From Lachnospiraceae bacterium (GTDB taxonomy: Bacteria; Bacillota; Clostridia; Lachnospirales; Lachnospiraceae), in NCBI GenBank assembly GCA_029219245.1, contig JAQXTA010000044.1, positions 1-64,000 of the forward strand: a stretch of 64,000 bases of DNA, read 5' to 3'. A program made the translations under genes and the position numbers. Below are positions 39,684-47,982 of the stretch, piece by piece. Numbering within the stretch: position 1 is the first letter of the stretch; the number at the start of each line of letters is the position of its first letter. The notes beneath the pieces were generated by a model, which was not told the origin of the DNA, made no database searches, and saw nothing but the letters and a program-made list of their open reading frames with translations.

Positions 39684-39755
39684 TGGGCTATCGCCAAACG
39701 GTAAGGCAACGGACTCTGACTCCGTCATTTCAAGGTTCGAATCCTTGTAGCCCAG
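39684..39755 (+). tRNA. tRNA-Gln (anticodon CTG)
   Basis: A 72-base cloverleaf: acceptor TGGGCTA/TAGCCCA with discriminator G, anticodon stem ACGGA/TCCGT enclosing the loop CTCTGAC (anticodon CTG), and T arm GGTTCGAATCC. The 3' CCA is not encoded. It reads CAG codons and lies directly after two glutamine synthetase genes. Confidence 0.96.
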
Positions 39756-39762
39756 CGAATAG

Positions 39763-39794
39763 ACCCCGATGAATATTCTTCATCGGGGTTTTGT
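39763..39794 (+). terminator. Terminator after tRNA-Gln
   Basis: ACCCCGATGAA and TTCATCGGGGT form an 11-bp stem followed by TTTG. It begins eight bases after the tRNA. Confidence 0.85.
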
Positions 39795-39854
39795 TAATAT
39801 ATGCCTGTATGGTAAAATAGTTCCGAATGAGAAAATACAGAAAGAAGGCAGCTC

Positions 39855-40580
39855 ATGTATACATTTAAAAGTAGAATACGATATAGCGAAGTAGGAATTG
39901 ATGGCAATCTTACTCTGGAATCCTTGCTGGACTATTTTCAGGATTGCTCTACTTTTCATTCAGAAGACCTGGGACTGGGTGTGGACTATTTGAAAGAACA
40001 TCATCTGGCATGGGTACTTTCTGCATGGCAGATTGTGGTAGAACGCTATCCGCATCTGAATGAACATGTGGTAATCGGAACAGCACCTTATGAATTCAAA
40101 GGTTTTATCGGATGCAGGAATTTTCAGATGAATACCGAGGCAGGAGAAACACTGGCATATGCGAATTCTATATGGACTTTGATGGATATTGATAAAATGA
40201 TGCCTTCCAAACCGACACATGAAATGTTGGAAGGATATGTTCTGGAAAAGAAGCTGGAGATGAACTATGCGCCCCGTAAAATCACAGTGCCGCAGAATGG
40301 AACAGTGGAAGAAAATATAGTGGTCCGCCCACATCATCTGGATACAAACGGACATGTCAATAACGGACAGTATGTACGGATAGCGATGGATTATATACCG
40401 GAGGAGTTTCAAATAAAACAGCTTCGCACCGAATATAAAAGACAGGCCGTATTACAGGATAGAATTATTCCGTTTGTAGCTGTGAACGAGGAAAAAACTT
40501 GTTATACCATATGTCTGAACGGAGAAGATGGAAAGCCTTATAGCATTATTGAACTGGAAGGCGAAAGGGGTATGAGATGA
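39855..40580 (+). CDS. Acyl-ACP thioesterase
   Basis: A 241-residue double hot-dog thioesterase that releases fatty acids from acyl carrier protein, of the FatA/FatB type (Pfam Acyl-ACP_TE). The N-terminal half begins SRIRYSEVGIDGNLTLESLLDYFQD; the second half holds the catalytic LDTNGHVNNGQYV with Asn and His. WVLSAWQIVVERYP is a further family feature. The acyl chain length it prefers cannot be read. Its last four bases overlap the start of the next gene (ATGA), so the two are translationally coupled. Confidence 0.9.
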   Translation: MYTFKSRIRYSEVGIDGNLTLESLLDYFQDCSTFHSEDLGLGVDYLKEHHLAWVLSAWQIVVERYPHLNEHVVIGTAPYEFKGFIGCRNFQMNTEAGETLAYANSIWTLMDIDKMMPSKPTHEMLEGYVLEKKLEMNYAPRKITVPQNGTVEENIVVRPHHLDTNGHVNNGQYVRIAMDYIPEEFQIKQLRTEYKRQAVLQDRIIPFVAVNEEKTCYTICLNGEDGKPYSIIELEGERGMR

Positions 40581-41413
40581 TAGTATTAGGTGAAGTACAA
40601 ACATTGGAAATTGTAAAAAAGGTAGAATTTGGTGTTTATCTGGCAGAATCAAAAGAAAAGCAGGAGGAGCGGGTACTTCTTCCGTTAAAACAGGTTCCGC
40701 CAGAAGCAAAATTGGGCGATCTGGTAGAAGTATTTCTCTATAAGGACTCTAAGGACCGCTTGATAGCTACAACCAATATGCCGAAGGTGACCTTGGGAAA
40801 GGTGGCCCGCCTGCAGGTAGTGCAAATTAGCAAAGTGGGTGCTTTCCTAGACTGGGGACTGGAAAAAGACCTGTTACTTCCGTTTAAAGAACAGACAAAG
40901 AAGGTACGTGAGGGGGAAACATATCTTGTAGCACTCTATATTGATAAAAGCAGCCGTCTTTGCGCTACAATGAACGTGTATCCCTATCTGCGCCAGGATA
41001 GTTCCTATAAAAAGGATGACCGCGTGAAGGGTACCGTTTATGAAATCAGTGAGAATTTCGGTGCTTTTGTGGCAGTGGATGATACGTTTTCCGGATTAAT
41101 TCCCAAAAAGGAATTATACGGCGAGGTACAAATAGGAGAAGAGATTACAGCAAGAGTGACCGATGTCAAAGAGGATGGAAAGCTGAATCTGAGTATTCGC
41201 GAGAAGGCTTATCTCCAGATTGAAAAGGATGCGGAGAAGGTAATGAAAATCATTGAAAGTTTTGATGGGGTATTGCCTTTTTCGGACAAGGCCTCACCGG
41301 AAACCATCAGGCGTGAAACACAGATGAGCAAAAATGAATTTAAGAGAGCGGTAGGACATCTTTTAAAGGAAGGAAAAATTTCTATCGGCGAGAAATGCAT
41401 TCGGAAACTATAG
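40577..41413 (+). CDS. CvfB-like S1 RNA-binding protein
   Basis: A 278-residue protein with three S1-type OB folds (about 1-65, 70-135, 145-215) and a C-terminal winged helix (about 225-278), the architecture of CvfB/YitL. Telling pieces are KVGAFLDWGLEKDLLLPFKEQ and ENFGAFVAVDDTFSGLIPKKEL. CvfB affects virulence-factor expression in Staphylococcus aureus and binds RNA. The start codon overlaps the stop of the thioesterase gene, so the two form an operon. Confidence 0.9.
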   Translation: MIVLGEVQTLEIVKKVEFGVYLAESKEKQEERVLLPLKQVPPEAKLGDLVEVFLYKDSKDRLIATTNMPKVTLGKVARLQVVQISKVGAFLDWGLEKDLLLPFKEQTKKVREGETYLVALYIDKSSRLCATMNVYPYLRQDSSYKKDDRVKGTVYEISENFGAFVAVDDTFSGLIPKKELYGEVQIGEEITARVTDVKEDGKLNLSIREKAYLQIEKDAEKVMKIIESFDGVLPFSDKASPETIRRETQMSKNEFKRAVGHLLKEGKISIGEKCIRKL

Positions 41414-41417
41414 AAAC

Positions 41418-41445
41418 TTGCAACTTTTTTATAATATAGTATAAT
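41418..41445 (+). promoter_or_regulatory. Promoter of the small HPr-like gene
   Basis: TTGCAA (41418-41423), 16 bp, perfect TATAAT (41440-41445). An imperfect inverted repeat CTTGCAACTTT / AAAGTGCAAG brackets the whole promoter (41417-41456) and may be an operator or a weak hairpin. Confidence 0.6.
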
Positions 41446-41510
41446 CAAAGTGCAAGAAAAAATTATATCAAAAGAAAGGAAATTACCGCATAGACGGTAT
41501 AGGTGAAAAC

Positions 41511-41744
41511 ATGAAAATTCAGAATATCAAAGACATAGACAAGTTTTTTAAGGTTGTAGACAGCTGCAAGGGAAGAGTAGAGCTGGTAACAGGCGAAGGA
41601 GACAGACTGAACCTGAAATCGAAACTTTCCCAGTATGTATCTTTGGCTAACATTTTTTCAGATGGAACAATTGATGAATTGGAGGTCATTGCATATGAAC
41701 CGGAGGATGCGGGTAAACTGGTTGATTTTATGATAGAAGGATAA
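41511..41744 (+). CDS. Small protein, possibly a divergent HPr-like fold
   Basis: A 77-residue acidic protein I cannot assign firmly. Its pattern (strand MKIQNI, helix DIDKFFKVVDSC, strand RVELVTGEG, then LNLKSKLSQYVSLANIF and strand ELEVIAY with a final helix EDAGKLVDFM) follows that of HPr and of the protein at 27533-27763: VELVTGEGDRLNLKSKLSQ aligns with FDLVSGRYVIDAKSIMG. No His15 equivalent exists, but a serine sits at the Ser46-like position. It is followed after 7 bp by a CPBP protease gene. Function unknown. Confidence 0.6.
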   Translation: MKIQNIKDIDKFFKVVDSCKGRVELVTGEGDRLNLKSKLSQYVSLANIFSDGTIDELEVIAYEPEDAGKLVDFMIEG

Positions 41745-41751
41745 ATGGTAT

Positions 41752-42684
41752 ATGAACAGTAAAAAGGCAAATTGGCTGTTTCTCAGCACTGTTCTCATAA
41801 CCTTGACAGTCATTGTGCTGATTAATGTGTTTTACTTACTGACAGCAGGAAAACTGGAAATTGGAATTATACTGAATCTGGTAATCAGCCAGCTTACGAT
41901 AGTAATTCCGGCACTCTTTTTTGCATTGTTTTCCAAGAGTGGTTTGAATGAGATGCTGGGATATCATAAGATAAAAATATCATCAGCTCTCATGGCAGTG
42001 CTTTTTTCCTATCTGCTTATGCCGCTAGTAACTGCAGTAAATGCCATATCAATGCTGTTTGTGGATAATACGGTAAATGCCATGAGCGGAGATATTCTGC
42101 AGATATCGTTCCCGGTTATGCTGTTCCTGATAGGCATTTTTGGGCCCTTTTGCGAAGAGTTTGTATGCCGGGGAATGATTTTCGGGGGATATAAGAAATC
42201 CGGTTCAGTTTTCAAGGCAATTGTTTTGTCTTCTTTGGTGTTTGGACTGTTGCATCTGAACTTTAATCAGGCAACATATGCCATTGTTTTGGGTGTGTGT
42301 TTTTCCCTTTTGGTGGAAGCAACCGGAAGTTTATGGGCATCAACAATTGCCCACATGGTAATTAACACAACGGAAGTCTGTATGATGTTTCTGGTGGAAC
42401 GTCTGCTGCCGGGAATTTATACGACTGGTCAGACGGAAGACATGCTGACAACGCAGACACTGTTGGCGGCAATCGGTCCATATCTTTTGGTGGCAACCAT
42501 TACAACTGCTCTGGCAGGCTGTGTGCTGGTGTGGATTGCTAAAAATGAAAACCGCGAAGAACATTTAAAGGATATTTGGACAAAAAGGAAAGAAAAAAAG
42601 GAACGACTGATTACGGTTCCTCTGATTATTGCTATGGTATTAAGTATTGCTTTTATGATTTTTGATGTGATATTGATGGTTTAA
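41752..42684 (+). CDS. CPBP family intramembrane metalloprotease
   Basis: A 310-residue membrane protein with about eight helices. Motif 1 EEFVCRGMIFGGYKK (about 138) has the catalytic EExxxR; motif 2 FGLLHLNFNQ (about 167) and motif 3 IAHMVINTTE (about 200) bring the zinc-ligand histidines. CPBP (CAAX protease/bacteriocin-processing) members act in peptide processing or bacteriocin self-immunity; the role here is unknown. AGAAGGA precedes the start; likely co-transcribed with the small gene just upstream. The C-terminus carries a charged KRKEKKER loop before a last helix. Confidence 0.88.
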   Translation: MNSKKANWLFLSTVLITLTVIVLINVFYLLTAGKLEIGIILNLVISQLTIVIPALFFALFSKSGLNEMLGYHKIKISSALMAVLFSYLLMPLVTAVNAISMLFVDNTVNAMSGDILQISFPVMLFLIGIFGPFCEEFVCRGMIFGGYKKSGSVFKAIVLSSLVFGLLHLNFNQATYAIVLGVCFSLLVEATGSLWASTIAHMVINTTEVCMMFLVERLLPGIYTTGQTEDMLTTQTLLAAIGPYLLVATITTALAGCVLVWIAKNENREEHLKDIWTKRKEKKERLITVPLIIAMVLSIAFMIFDVILMV

Positions 42685-42691
42685 TATTTAT

Positions 42692-42731
42692 GAGAAATGC
42701 CACTGTCTAAGGTGCGACAGTGGCATTTCTC
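42692..42731. terminator. Bidirectional terminator, CPBP gene / YjfB gene
   Basis: Perfect 16-bp arms GAGAAATGCCACTGTC (42692-42707) and GACAGTGGCATTTCTC (42716-42731) with an eight-base loop between convergent genes. Confidence 0.85.
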
Positions 42732-42745
42732 TATAAACACAGTGA

Positions 42746-42937
42746 TTAAATATACATATCAAAATTTGCACCAACGGCAGGATTTACAGAACGTTCCATT
42801 GCGGAAGCATCAATCATATCTGTTATCTGCGCTCCGGTAACAGAAGCGGTGTCGAGAGTTTTGCTCAGCATTGCAGCACCGAAAGCTGTCTGTACCTGTG
42901 ATGCGGACATTGCTGTGGATAATTGTGCGATATCCAT
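42746..42937 (-). CDS. YjfB family putative motility protein
   Basis: A 63-residue protein. It starts MDIAQLSTAMSASQVQ and continues LSKTLDTASVTGAQITDMID, the pattern of Pfam YjfB_motility; it ends with NPAVGANFDMYI. In B. subtilis yjfB is controlled by the motility sigma factor, but no flagellar genes lie in this window and no sigma-D-like promoter was recognised upstream. An upstream in-frame ATG would add 12 residues; the inner ATG was chosen because it matches the family start and follows AAGGGTGG. Confidence 0.8.
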   Translation of the reverse strand: MDIAQLSTAMSASQVQTAFGAAMLSKTLDTASVTGAQITDMIDASAMERSVNPAVGANFDMYI

Positions 42938-43045
42938 AGACACACCACCCTTCTTTCTAAAGTTTTCTATCATAACTTTCTTTACAAGTAATCAAGAATC
43001 AGTTACTATAAGAAAAGTATAACATATAAGTGTTGAGAAAGCCAT

Positions 43046-43711
43046 ATGAAAAATATAAATATTTTAGGAATAAAACTGCAGGATCGTTATGTGAAAGAGT
43101 CATTGAATATGGCAGAACGGTTTCTGAACGAAGGTGCAGTTCATACAATTTTATATATAACCATTTCAGTGTTGTTAGAGGCCGGTAAAAATGAGGCATG
43201 CAAGGAATGGGTTGAGTCTGCAGACTTGACCTTATGGGGTGATATGGAAATTCTGAAGGCTGCAGAGATTACTGCCAGAGGACGATACCGCGAGGTAACA
43301 GAGAAAGAATTTCTGAAAAGCTTTTTACGCAGAATAGCACGCACTCATAAGTCGGTTCTGGTGCTTTCGGATTCAGAAGAACATGCAGAAGTATTGAAGC
43401 AGGAACTTGTGGAACTGCAGGAAGGCATTACGGTAGTCGGTACACTGGCAATTCCGGATTCAGAGGAGAAAAAAGAAGAGGTTATTAACAAAATTAATAT
43501 GATAGCACCTGTGGTTACCGTAGCAAGGATGCCTTTTTCCCAACAGCAAAGATGGCTGGAACAAACAAAACCTTACTTGAATACGGGAATCTGGATTGGT
43601 CTGCCGGAGCATTTAACCTGTATCCGCAAAAGGGAGATGCCAACAGAAAAGTTAGGCAGAAGGATTTTGAAAATGCTATTTAAAAGACAGGTTTATAAAT
43701 ATAAAAAATAG
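43046..43711 (+). CDS. Degenerate WecG/TagA/CpsF-like glycosyltransferase
   Basis: A 221-residue protein whose layout resembles WecG/TagA glycosyltransferases: INILGIKLQDRYVKESLNMAERFL matches the family N-terminus, ADLTLWGDMEILKAAEI matches the ADLVLPDGMGIVWA region, and INKINMIAPVVTVARMPFSQQQRWL matches the INxAxPDILFVALGxPKQExWI region. Several usual active-site residues are changed (for example PDG to WGD, GxPKQE to MPFSQQQ), so it may be inactive or have a new role. It stands alone and ends in a hairpin terminator. Confidence 0.6.
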   Translation: MKNINILGIKLQDRYVKESLNMAERFLNEGAVHTILYITISVLLEAGKNEACKEWVESADLTLWGDMEILKAAEITARGRYREVTEKEFLKSFLRRIARTHKSVLVLSDSEEHAEVLKQELVELQEGITVVGTLAIPDSEEKKEEVINKINMIAPVVTVARMPFSQQQRWLEQTKPYLNTGIWIGLPEHLTCIRKREMPTEKLGRRILKMLFKRQVYKYKK

Positions 43712-43738
43712 AGAGGAAATATCTTCTCTATTTTTTTG
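43703..43738 (+). terminator. Terminator after the WecG-like gene
   Basis: AAATAGAGA / TCTCTATTT arms with a T7 run; the stem overlaps the end of the gene. Confidence 0.75.
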
Positions 43739-43967
43739 TATAGTTTGTCTAAAAGCTTTTATCAAGAAAAAATGACCTTTTCGTTGAAAAATACACAAAA
43801 AAATCATGATTAAAGGTAGATTTTTTTGTTAATATAGATTAAAATAATAAACAGATGTGGTATTTTGCAGAAATTAGTAGTGGGCGTTGTTGTATAAATT
43901 GCTTAAAAGAGAAGGAAAGGCAGCATAAAGCCAGCTTGCTAATGTATATTAAAGGGGTGGGACCATT

Positions 43968-45056
43968 ATGATTTCAAATCAGATTTTACAGAACACAATT
44001 GAGGGCTTAAAAGCGATTGCGCGAGTGGAACTTTGCGTAATGGATGTTGACGGTAAAGCGGTGGCCATGACAGATGATGAAATGGAGAAGTGTGGCAAAC
44101 CGGCAGCCGAGTTCGCAAAATCACCTGCAGATTCACAGGAGATACAAGGATATCAGTATTTTAAGATATTTGATGAACAGCAGTTAGAGTATATTCTGAT
44201 TGCGGGTGGTATTGGTGAAGATGTTTATATGGTTGGCAAGATGGTGACATTCCAGATTCAGAATTTATTGGTTGCTTACAAGGAGCGATTTGATAAGGAT
44301 AATTTTATTAAGAATCTTTTGTTAGATAATCTGCTGCTGGTAGACATATACAGCCGCGCGAAGAAATTACATATCCAGACAGATGATAAGCGTGTTGCCA
44401 TGATTATTGAAACGGATAATGCGAAGGACAGTAATGTGCTGGAAGTAATGCGCACTTACTTTGGTGCAAACAGTAAGGATTTCATTACGGCAGTAGATGA
44501 GAATAATGTTATTGTTGTAAAAGATTTATCCGAAGGAGACAGTGTCAGGGAAATCGAGAAGACAGCTGCCGGTATCGAAGCATTCTTAGAAAAAGAAAAT
44601 ATGAAGAATGTCCGTATTGCATACGGTACGATTGTGAATGAAATCAAGGAAGTAAGCCGTTCTTATAAGGAAGCCAAAATGGCGCTTGATGTTGGTAAAA
44701 TCTTTTTTGGAGAAAGAAATATAATTGCGTACAGTGAACTTGGCATCGGACGTTTGATATATCAGTTGCCGATTCCGCTTTGTAAAATGTTTATTAAAGA
44801 AATTTTTGATGGTAAAAGTCCGGATGACTTCGATGAAGAAACATTGACTACGATTAATAAATTTTTTGAAAACAGTCTGAATGTATCGGAGACCTCCAGA
44901 CAGCTTTTTATCCACAGAAATACACTTGTTTACAGGCTGGATAAATTACAGAAAAGTACCGGATTGGATTTGAGGGTATTTGAAGATGCAATTACTTTTA
45001 AAATCGCATTAATGGTCGTTAAATATATGAAATACATGGAGAGTTTTGAGTACTAA
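43968..45056 (+). CDS. CdaR/PucR family transcriptional regulator
   Basis: A 362-residue regulator of the sugar-diacid-regulator group. The N-terminal 120 residues are a sensor-like domain, the middle (about 140-270) a GGDEF-like CdaR domain (YGTIVNEIKEVSRSYKEAKMAL), and the end a PucR-type helix-turn-helix (NVSETSRQLFIHRNTLVYRLDKL, near 305-330). The ligand is unknown. It is followed by ftsE after 12 bp, so it is probably in one transcript with the cell-division genes. A 256-bp region with A/T-rich sequence lies upstream; no clear promoter was fixed there. AGGGGTGG precedes the ATG. Confidence 0.85.
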   Translation: MISNQILQNTIEGLKAIARVELCVMDVDGKAVAMTDDEMEKCGKPAAEFAKSPADSQEIQGYQYFKIFDEQQLEYILIAGGIGEDVYMVGKMVTFQIQNLLVAYKERFDKDNFIKNLLLDNLLLVDIYSRAKKLHIQTDDKRVAMIIETDNAKDSNVLEVMRTYFGANSKDFITAVDENNVIVVKDLSEGDSVREIEKTAAGIEAFLEKENMKNVRIAYGTIVNEIKEVSRSYKEAKMALDVGKIFFGERNIIAYSELGIGRLIYQLPIPLCKMFIKEIFDGKSPDDFDEETLTTINKFFENSLNVSETSRQLFIHRNTLVYRLDKLQKSTGLDLRVFEDAITFKIALMVVKYMKYMESFEY

Positions 45057-45068
45057 GAGGTGAACACA

Positions 45069-45839
45069 GTGGGAGAAAAAAAGAGTAAGAGTGAAGGCAC
45101 GACGGCACCTGCCCGTAAAAAAAAGAAAAAAGCGGTTGCTGAGAGTAATGAGATTATTACATTGACGAATGTCAGCAAGGCATATTCAACAGGTGCACCA
45201 GCACTGAAAGAAGTGAACCTTCATATTAACCGGGGAGAATTTGTTTTTATCGTAGGTGACAGCGGTTCTGGAAAATCCACGTTGATTAAGCTGTTGTTGC
45301 GTGAACTGACGATTTCGGATGGCTATATCAATGTTATGGGATATGATCTGTCTAAAATCAAGCATAGAAAGATACCGAAATTCAGACGTAACATAGGTAT
45401 CGTCTTTCAGGATTTCCGTTTGTTGAAGGACAGAAATGTATATGAGAATGTGGCTTTTGCCCAGAGAATTATACACAAATCAAATAAAGAAATTAAGAAA
45501 AATGTACCGAGTATTCTGGCGATTGTCGGATTGGCAGGTAAATATAAAGCAAAACCGAAACAACTTTCCGGTGGTGAGCAGCAGAGAGTTGCACTTGCCA
45601 GAGCTTTGATTAATCAGCCAACGATTCTCCTTGCCGATGAGCCTACTGGTAATCTGGATCCGAAGAATTCATGGGAAATTATGAAGCTATTAGAACAGAT
45701 TAACGAAAATGGCACAACAGTATTGGTTGTTACGCATAATAGGGAAATTGTAAATGCGATGCAGAAAAGAGTGGTTACACTGAAAAAGGGCGTAATTGTA
45801 AGCGACGAGGAAAAAGGAGGATACATTGATGAGGATTAG
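45069..45839 (+). CDS. ftsE: Cell division ATP-binding protein FtsE
   Basis: A 256-residue ABC ATPase that powers FtsX to activate cell-wall hydrolases at the septum. Walker A is GDSGSGKSTLIK (about 61), the signature LSGGEQQRVALARAL, Walker B ILLADEPTGNLDP. About 25 extra residues at the N-terminus are Lys-rich (RKKKKKA) and absent from typical FtsE. GTG 45069 lies eight bases from AAGAGG; a GTG at 45060 would overlap that site. It overlaps ftsX by 11 bp. Confidence 0.94.
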   Translation: MGEKKSKSEGTTAPARKKKKKAVAESNEIITLTNVSKAYSTGAPALKEVNLHINRGEFVFIVGDSGSGKSTLIKLLLRELTISDGYINVMGYDLSKIKHRKIPKFRRNIGIVFQDFRLLKDRNVYENVAFAQRIIHKSNKEIKKNVPSILAIVGLAGKYKAKPKQLSGGEQQRVALARALINQPTILLADEPTGNLDPKNSWEIMKLLEQINENGTTVLVVTHNREIVNAMQKRVVTLKKGVIVSDEEKGGYIDED

Positions 45840-46725
45840 TGCACTTTTTTATACGCTTCGTCAGGGATTCAGTAATCTTTTCCGGAACAAATGGTTTACA
45901 CTTGCATCTATTGCTACAATCAGTGCGTGTTTATTTTTATTTGGATTGTTTTATGCGATTATTATTAATTTTCAGCATATCGTAAAGACAGCAGAGCAGG
46001 GTGTATCGGTTACGGTCTTTTTTGATGAAGGAATAGAGGATAGCAGAATCCAGGAAATTGGCGAATTGATTTCCAAGAGACCGGAAGTAGCAGATATTCA
46101 TTATGTATCTGCAGAAGAAGCATGGGAAACCTTTAAGGAAGAATATCTTGGCGAGTATGCAGATGGATTTACCGAAAATCCGCTTGCTGATTCTGCCAAC
46201 TATGAAATTTATTTGAATGATGTTTCCATGCAGTCGGCACTGGTAACTTATTTGGAATCTGTTGATGGAGTCAGAATGGTAAACAGGTCTGAAATTACAG
46301 CAACGACACTGACCGGTGTGAATGCGCTGGTAGCATATGTTTCTGTTGGTATTATTGCGATTTTGTTTGCGGTATCTGTATTCTTAATCAGCAATACGGT
46401 TACAATCGGTATCTCCGTCAGAAAAGAAGAAATCAACATTATGAAATATATTGGTGCAACGGACCTTTTTGTAAGATCTCCGTTTGTGATTGAAGGTATG
46501 TTGATTGGTCTGATTGGTGCAGCGATTCCACTGGGAATTATCTATATTTTATATAATATCGTAATGGAGTATATATTGGAAAGATTTTCCATGCTTTCCA
46601 CTTTGCTTAGTTTTTTGACGGTAGAGGAAATTTTCAATGTGCTGACGCCGGTATCGCTTGGCATCGGTGTGGGTATTGGTTTCCTGGGTAGTATTGTTAC
46701 TGTTAGAAAACATCTTAGAGTATAA
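45829..46725 (+). CDS. ftsX: Cell division protein FtsX
   Basis: A 298-residue membrane protein with four helices: one near residue 25-45 and three in 170-295, with a large extracellular loop between. The N-terminus reads LRQGFSNLFRNKWFTLASIATI, typical of FtsX. The loop (about 50-165) is expected to contact the hydrolase encoded next. AAGGAGG lies eight bases before ATG 45829. Its stop overlaps an ATG of the following frame by one base. Confidence 0.95.
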   Translation: MRISALFYTLRQGFSNLFRNKWFTLASIATISACLFLFGLFYAIIINFQHIVKTAEQGVSVTVFFDEGIEDSRIQEIGELISKRPEVADIHYVSAEEAWETFKEEYLGEYADGFTENPLADSANYEIYLNDVSMQSALVTYLESVDGVRMVNRSEITATTLTGVNALVAYVSVGIIAILFAVSVFLISNTVTIGISVRKEEINIMKYIGATDLFVRSPFVIEGMLIGLIGAAIPLGIIYILYNIVMEYILERFSMLSTLLSFLTVEEIFNVLTPVSLGIGVGIGFLGSIVTVRKHLRV

Positions 46726-46763
46726 TGGAAGATGGTTGTAACGACGAAAGGCAGTATGACCGA

Positions 46764-47972
46764 ATGAAGTTTTTGAAAAAAATATTATGTGTAACAGTCT
46801 GTATTAGTATGATACTTCTTTGTCCGCCGGAAACCGTACAGGCAATAACAAATGCCAGTATTCAGGAGAAGGAGAAAGAGATTGAGGAAGCTAAAAAAGA
46901 AGTAGAAACATTAAAATCCAGTCTTACAGATGTAGAACAGGTAAAAAAAGAACTTGAAAAATCCAAAAGCGATCTGACGGCCTATGTAACACAGCTGGAT
47001 ATGGAACTTGGTACGATTCAGGAGAAAATTGAAGAGTATAAACAACTGATTACCGATAAGGAAGCTGAAATTACGGAGACGACAGAAGAATTGAATGATG
47101 CAATTGCCAGACAGGAAGAACAGTATGAGGCAATGAAGCGGCGTATCAAATTTATGTATGAAAAAGGAGATACGCTATACTTAGAGCTTATCTTTTCATC
47201 AGAAGGTTTTTCCGACTCAATGAATAAGGCAGATTATATTGAGGCATTATCCTCATATGACAGGAAGAAGCTGGATGAATATATAGAAACAAAAGAAATG
47301 ATTGCGCTTTGTAAAGAAGAACTGGAGGCTGAAAAAGAAATTTTGGATGAGGCAAGGGCGGCTGTGGAAGACGAAGAGGCAGCAGTCAGTAGTCTGATTT
47401 CTGAGAAGGAAGCACAGATTAATTCCGTATCTGCGGACATTACCAATAAAGAAGCGGCAATTAAGGAATATGAAGATATGATAGCGGCTGAAAATGCCGA
47501 GATTGCTGCGTTGGAAAAAGCAGTTGCAGAAGAAAAAGCAAGGTTGGCAGCAGCAAATGCTTCTGCCAGAACTTATGATGGTGGTATGTTTGCATGGCCA
47601 TGTCCTGGATATAAAAGAATTTCGGATGATTATGGAAACCGTATGCACCCGACACTGGGTATCCAGAAATTCCATAATGGCATAGACCTTGCAGCACCTG
47701 CCGGGACACCAATATTGGCTGCCTATAACGGAGATGTTGTGGCGGCAGCCTATAGCTCTACGATGGGAAATTATATTATGATAGATCATGGAGATGGACT
47801 CTATACTATTTACATGCATGCATCAGCATTATATGTATCAAAGGGGCAGACCGTAACAAAAGGACAGACGATTGCAGGGGTTGGAACAACAGGACGTTCT
47901 ACCGGAAATCATCTGCATTTTGGGGTGCGTTTGAATGGCAGTTATGTAAGTCCATGGAACTATTTAAAATAA
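46764..47972 (+). CDS. M23 peptidase with coiled coil (PcsB/EnvC-like hydrolase)
   Basis: A 402-residue secreted protein: signal peptide (about 1-28, cut near VQA), a long coiled coil rich in Glu and Lys (about 30-265) with Ala-rich stretches, then a LytM/M23 domain. Zinc ligands are visible in FHNGIDLAAPAG, and in TGNHLHFGVRL at the end. The build is that of PcsB/EnvC-type proteins that FtsEX opens up through the coiled coil, and it directly follows ftsEX. ATG 46764 is chosen because it starts a proper signal peptide; ATG 46725 would add 13 polar residues. Whether it cuts septal wall itself or activates another enzyme is unknown. Confidence 0.92.
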   Translation: MKFLKKILCVTVCISMILLCPPETVQAITNASIQEKEKEIEEAKKEVETLKSSLTDVEQVKKELEKSKSDLTAYVTQLDMELGTIQEKIEEYKQLITDKEAEITETTEELNDAIARQEEQYEAMKRRIKFMYEKGDTLYLELIFSSEGFSDSMNKADYIEALSSYDRKKLDEYIETKEMIALCKEELEAEKEILDEARAAVEDEEAAVSSLISEKEAQINSVSADITNKEAAIKEYEDMIAAENAEIAALEKAVAEEKARLAAANASARTYDGGMFAWPCPGYKRISDDYGNRMHPTLGIQKFHNGIDLAAPAGTPILAAYNGDVVAAAYSSTMGNYIMIDHGDGLYTIYMHASALYVSKGQTVTKGQTIAGVGTTGRSTGNHLHFGVRLNGSYVSPWNYLK

Positions 47973-47982
47973 ATGGAGATGA

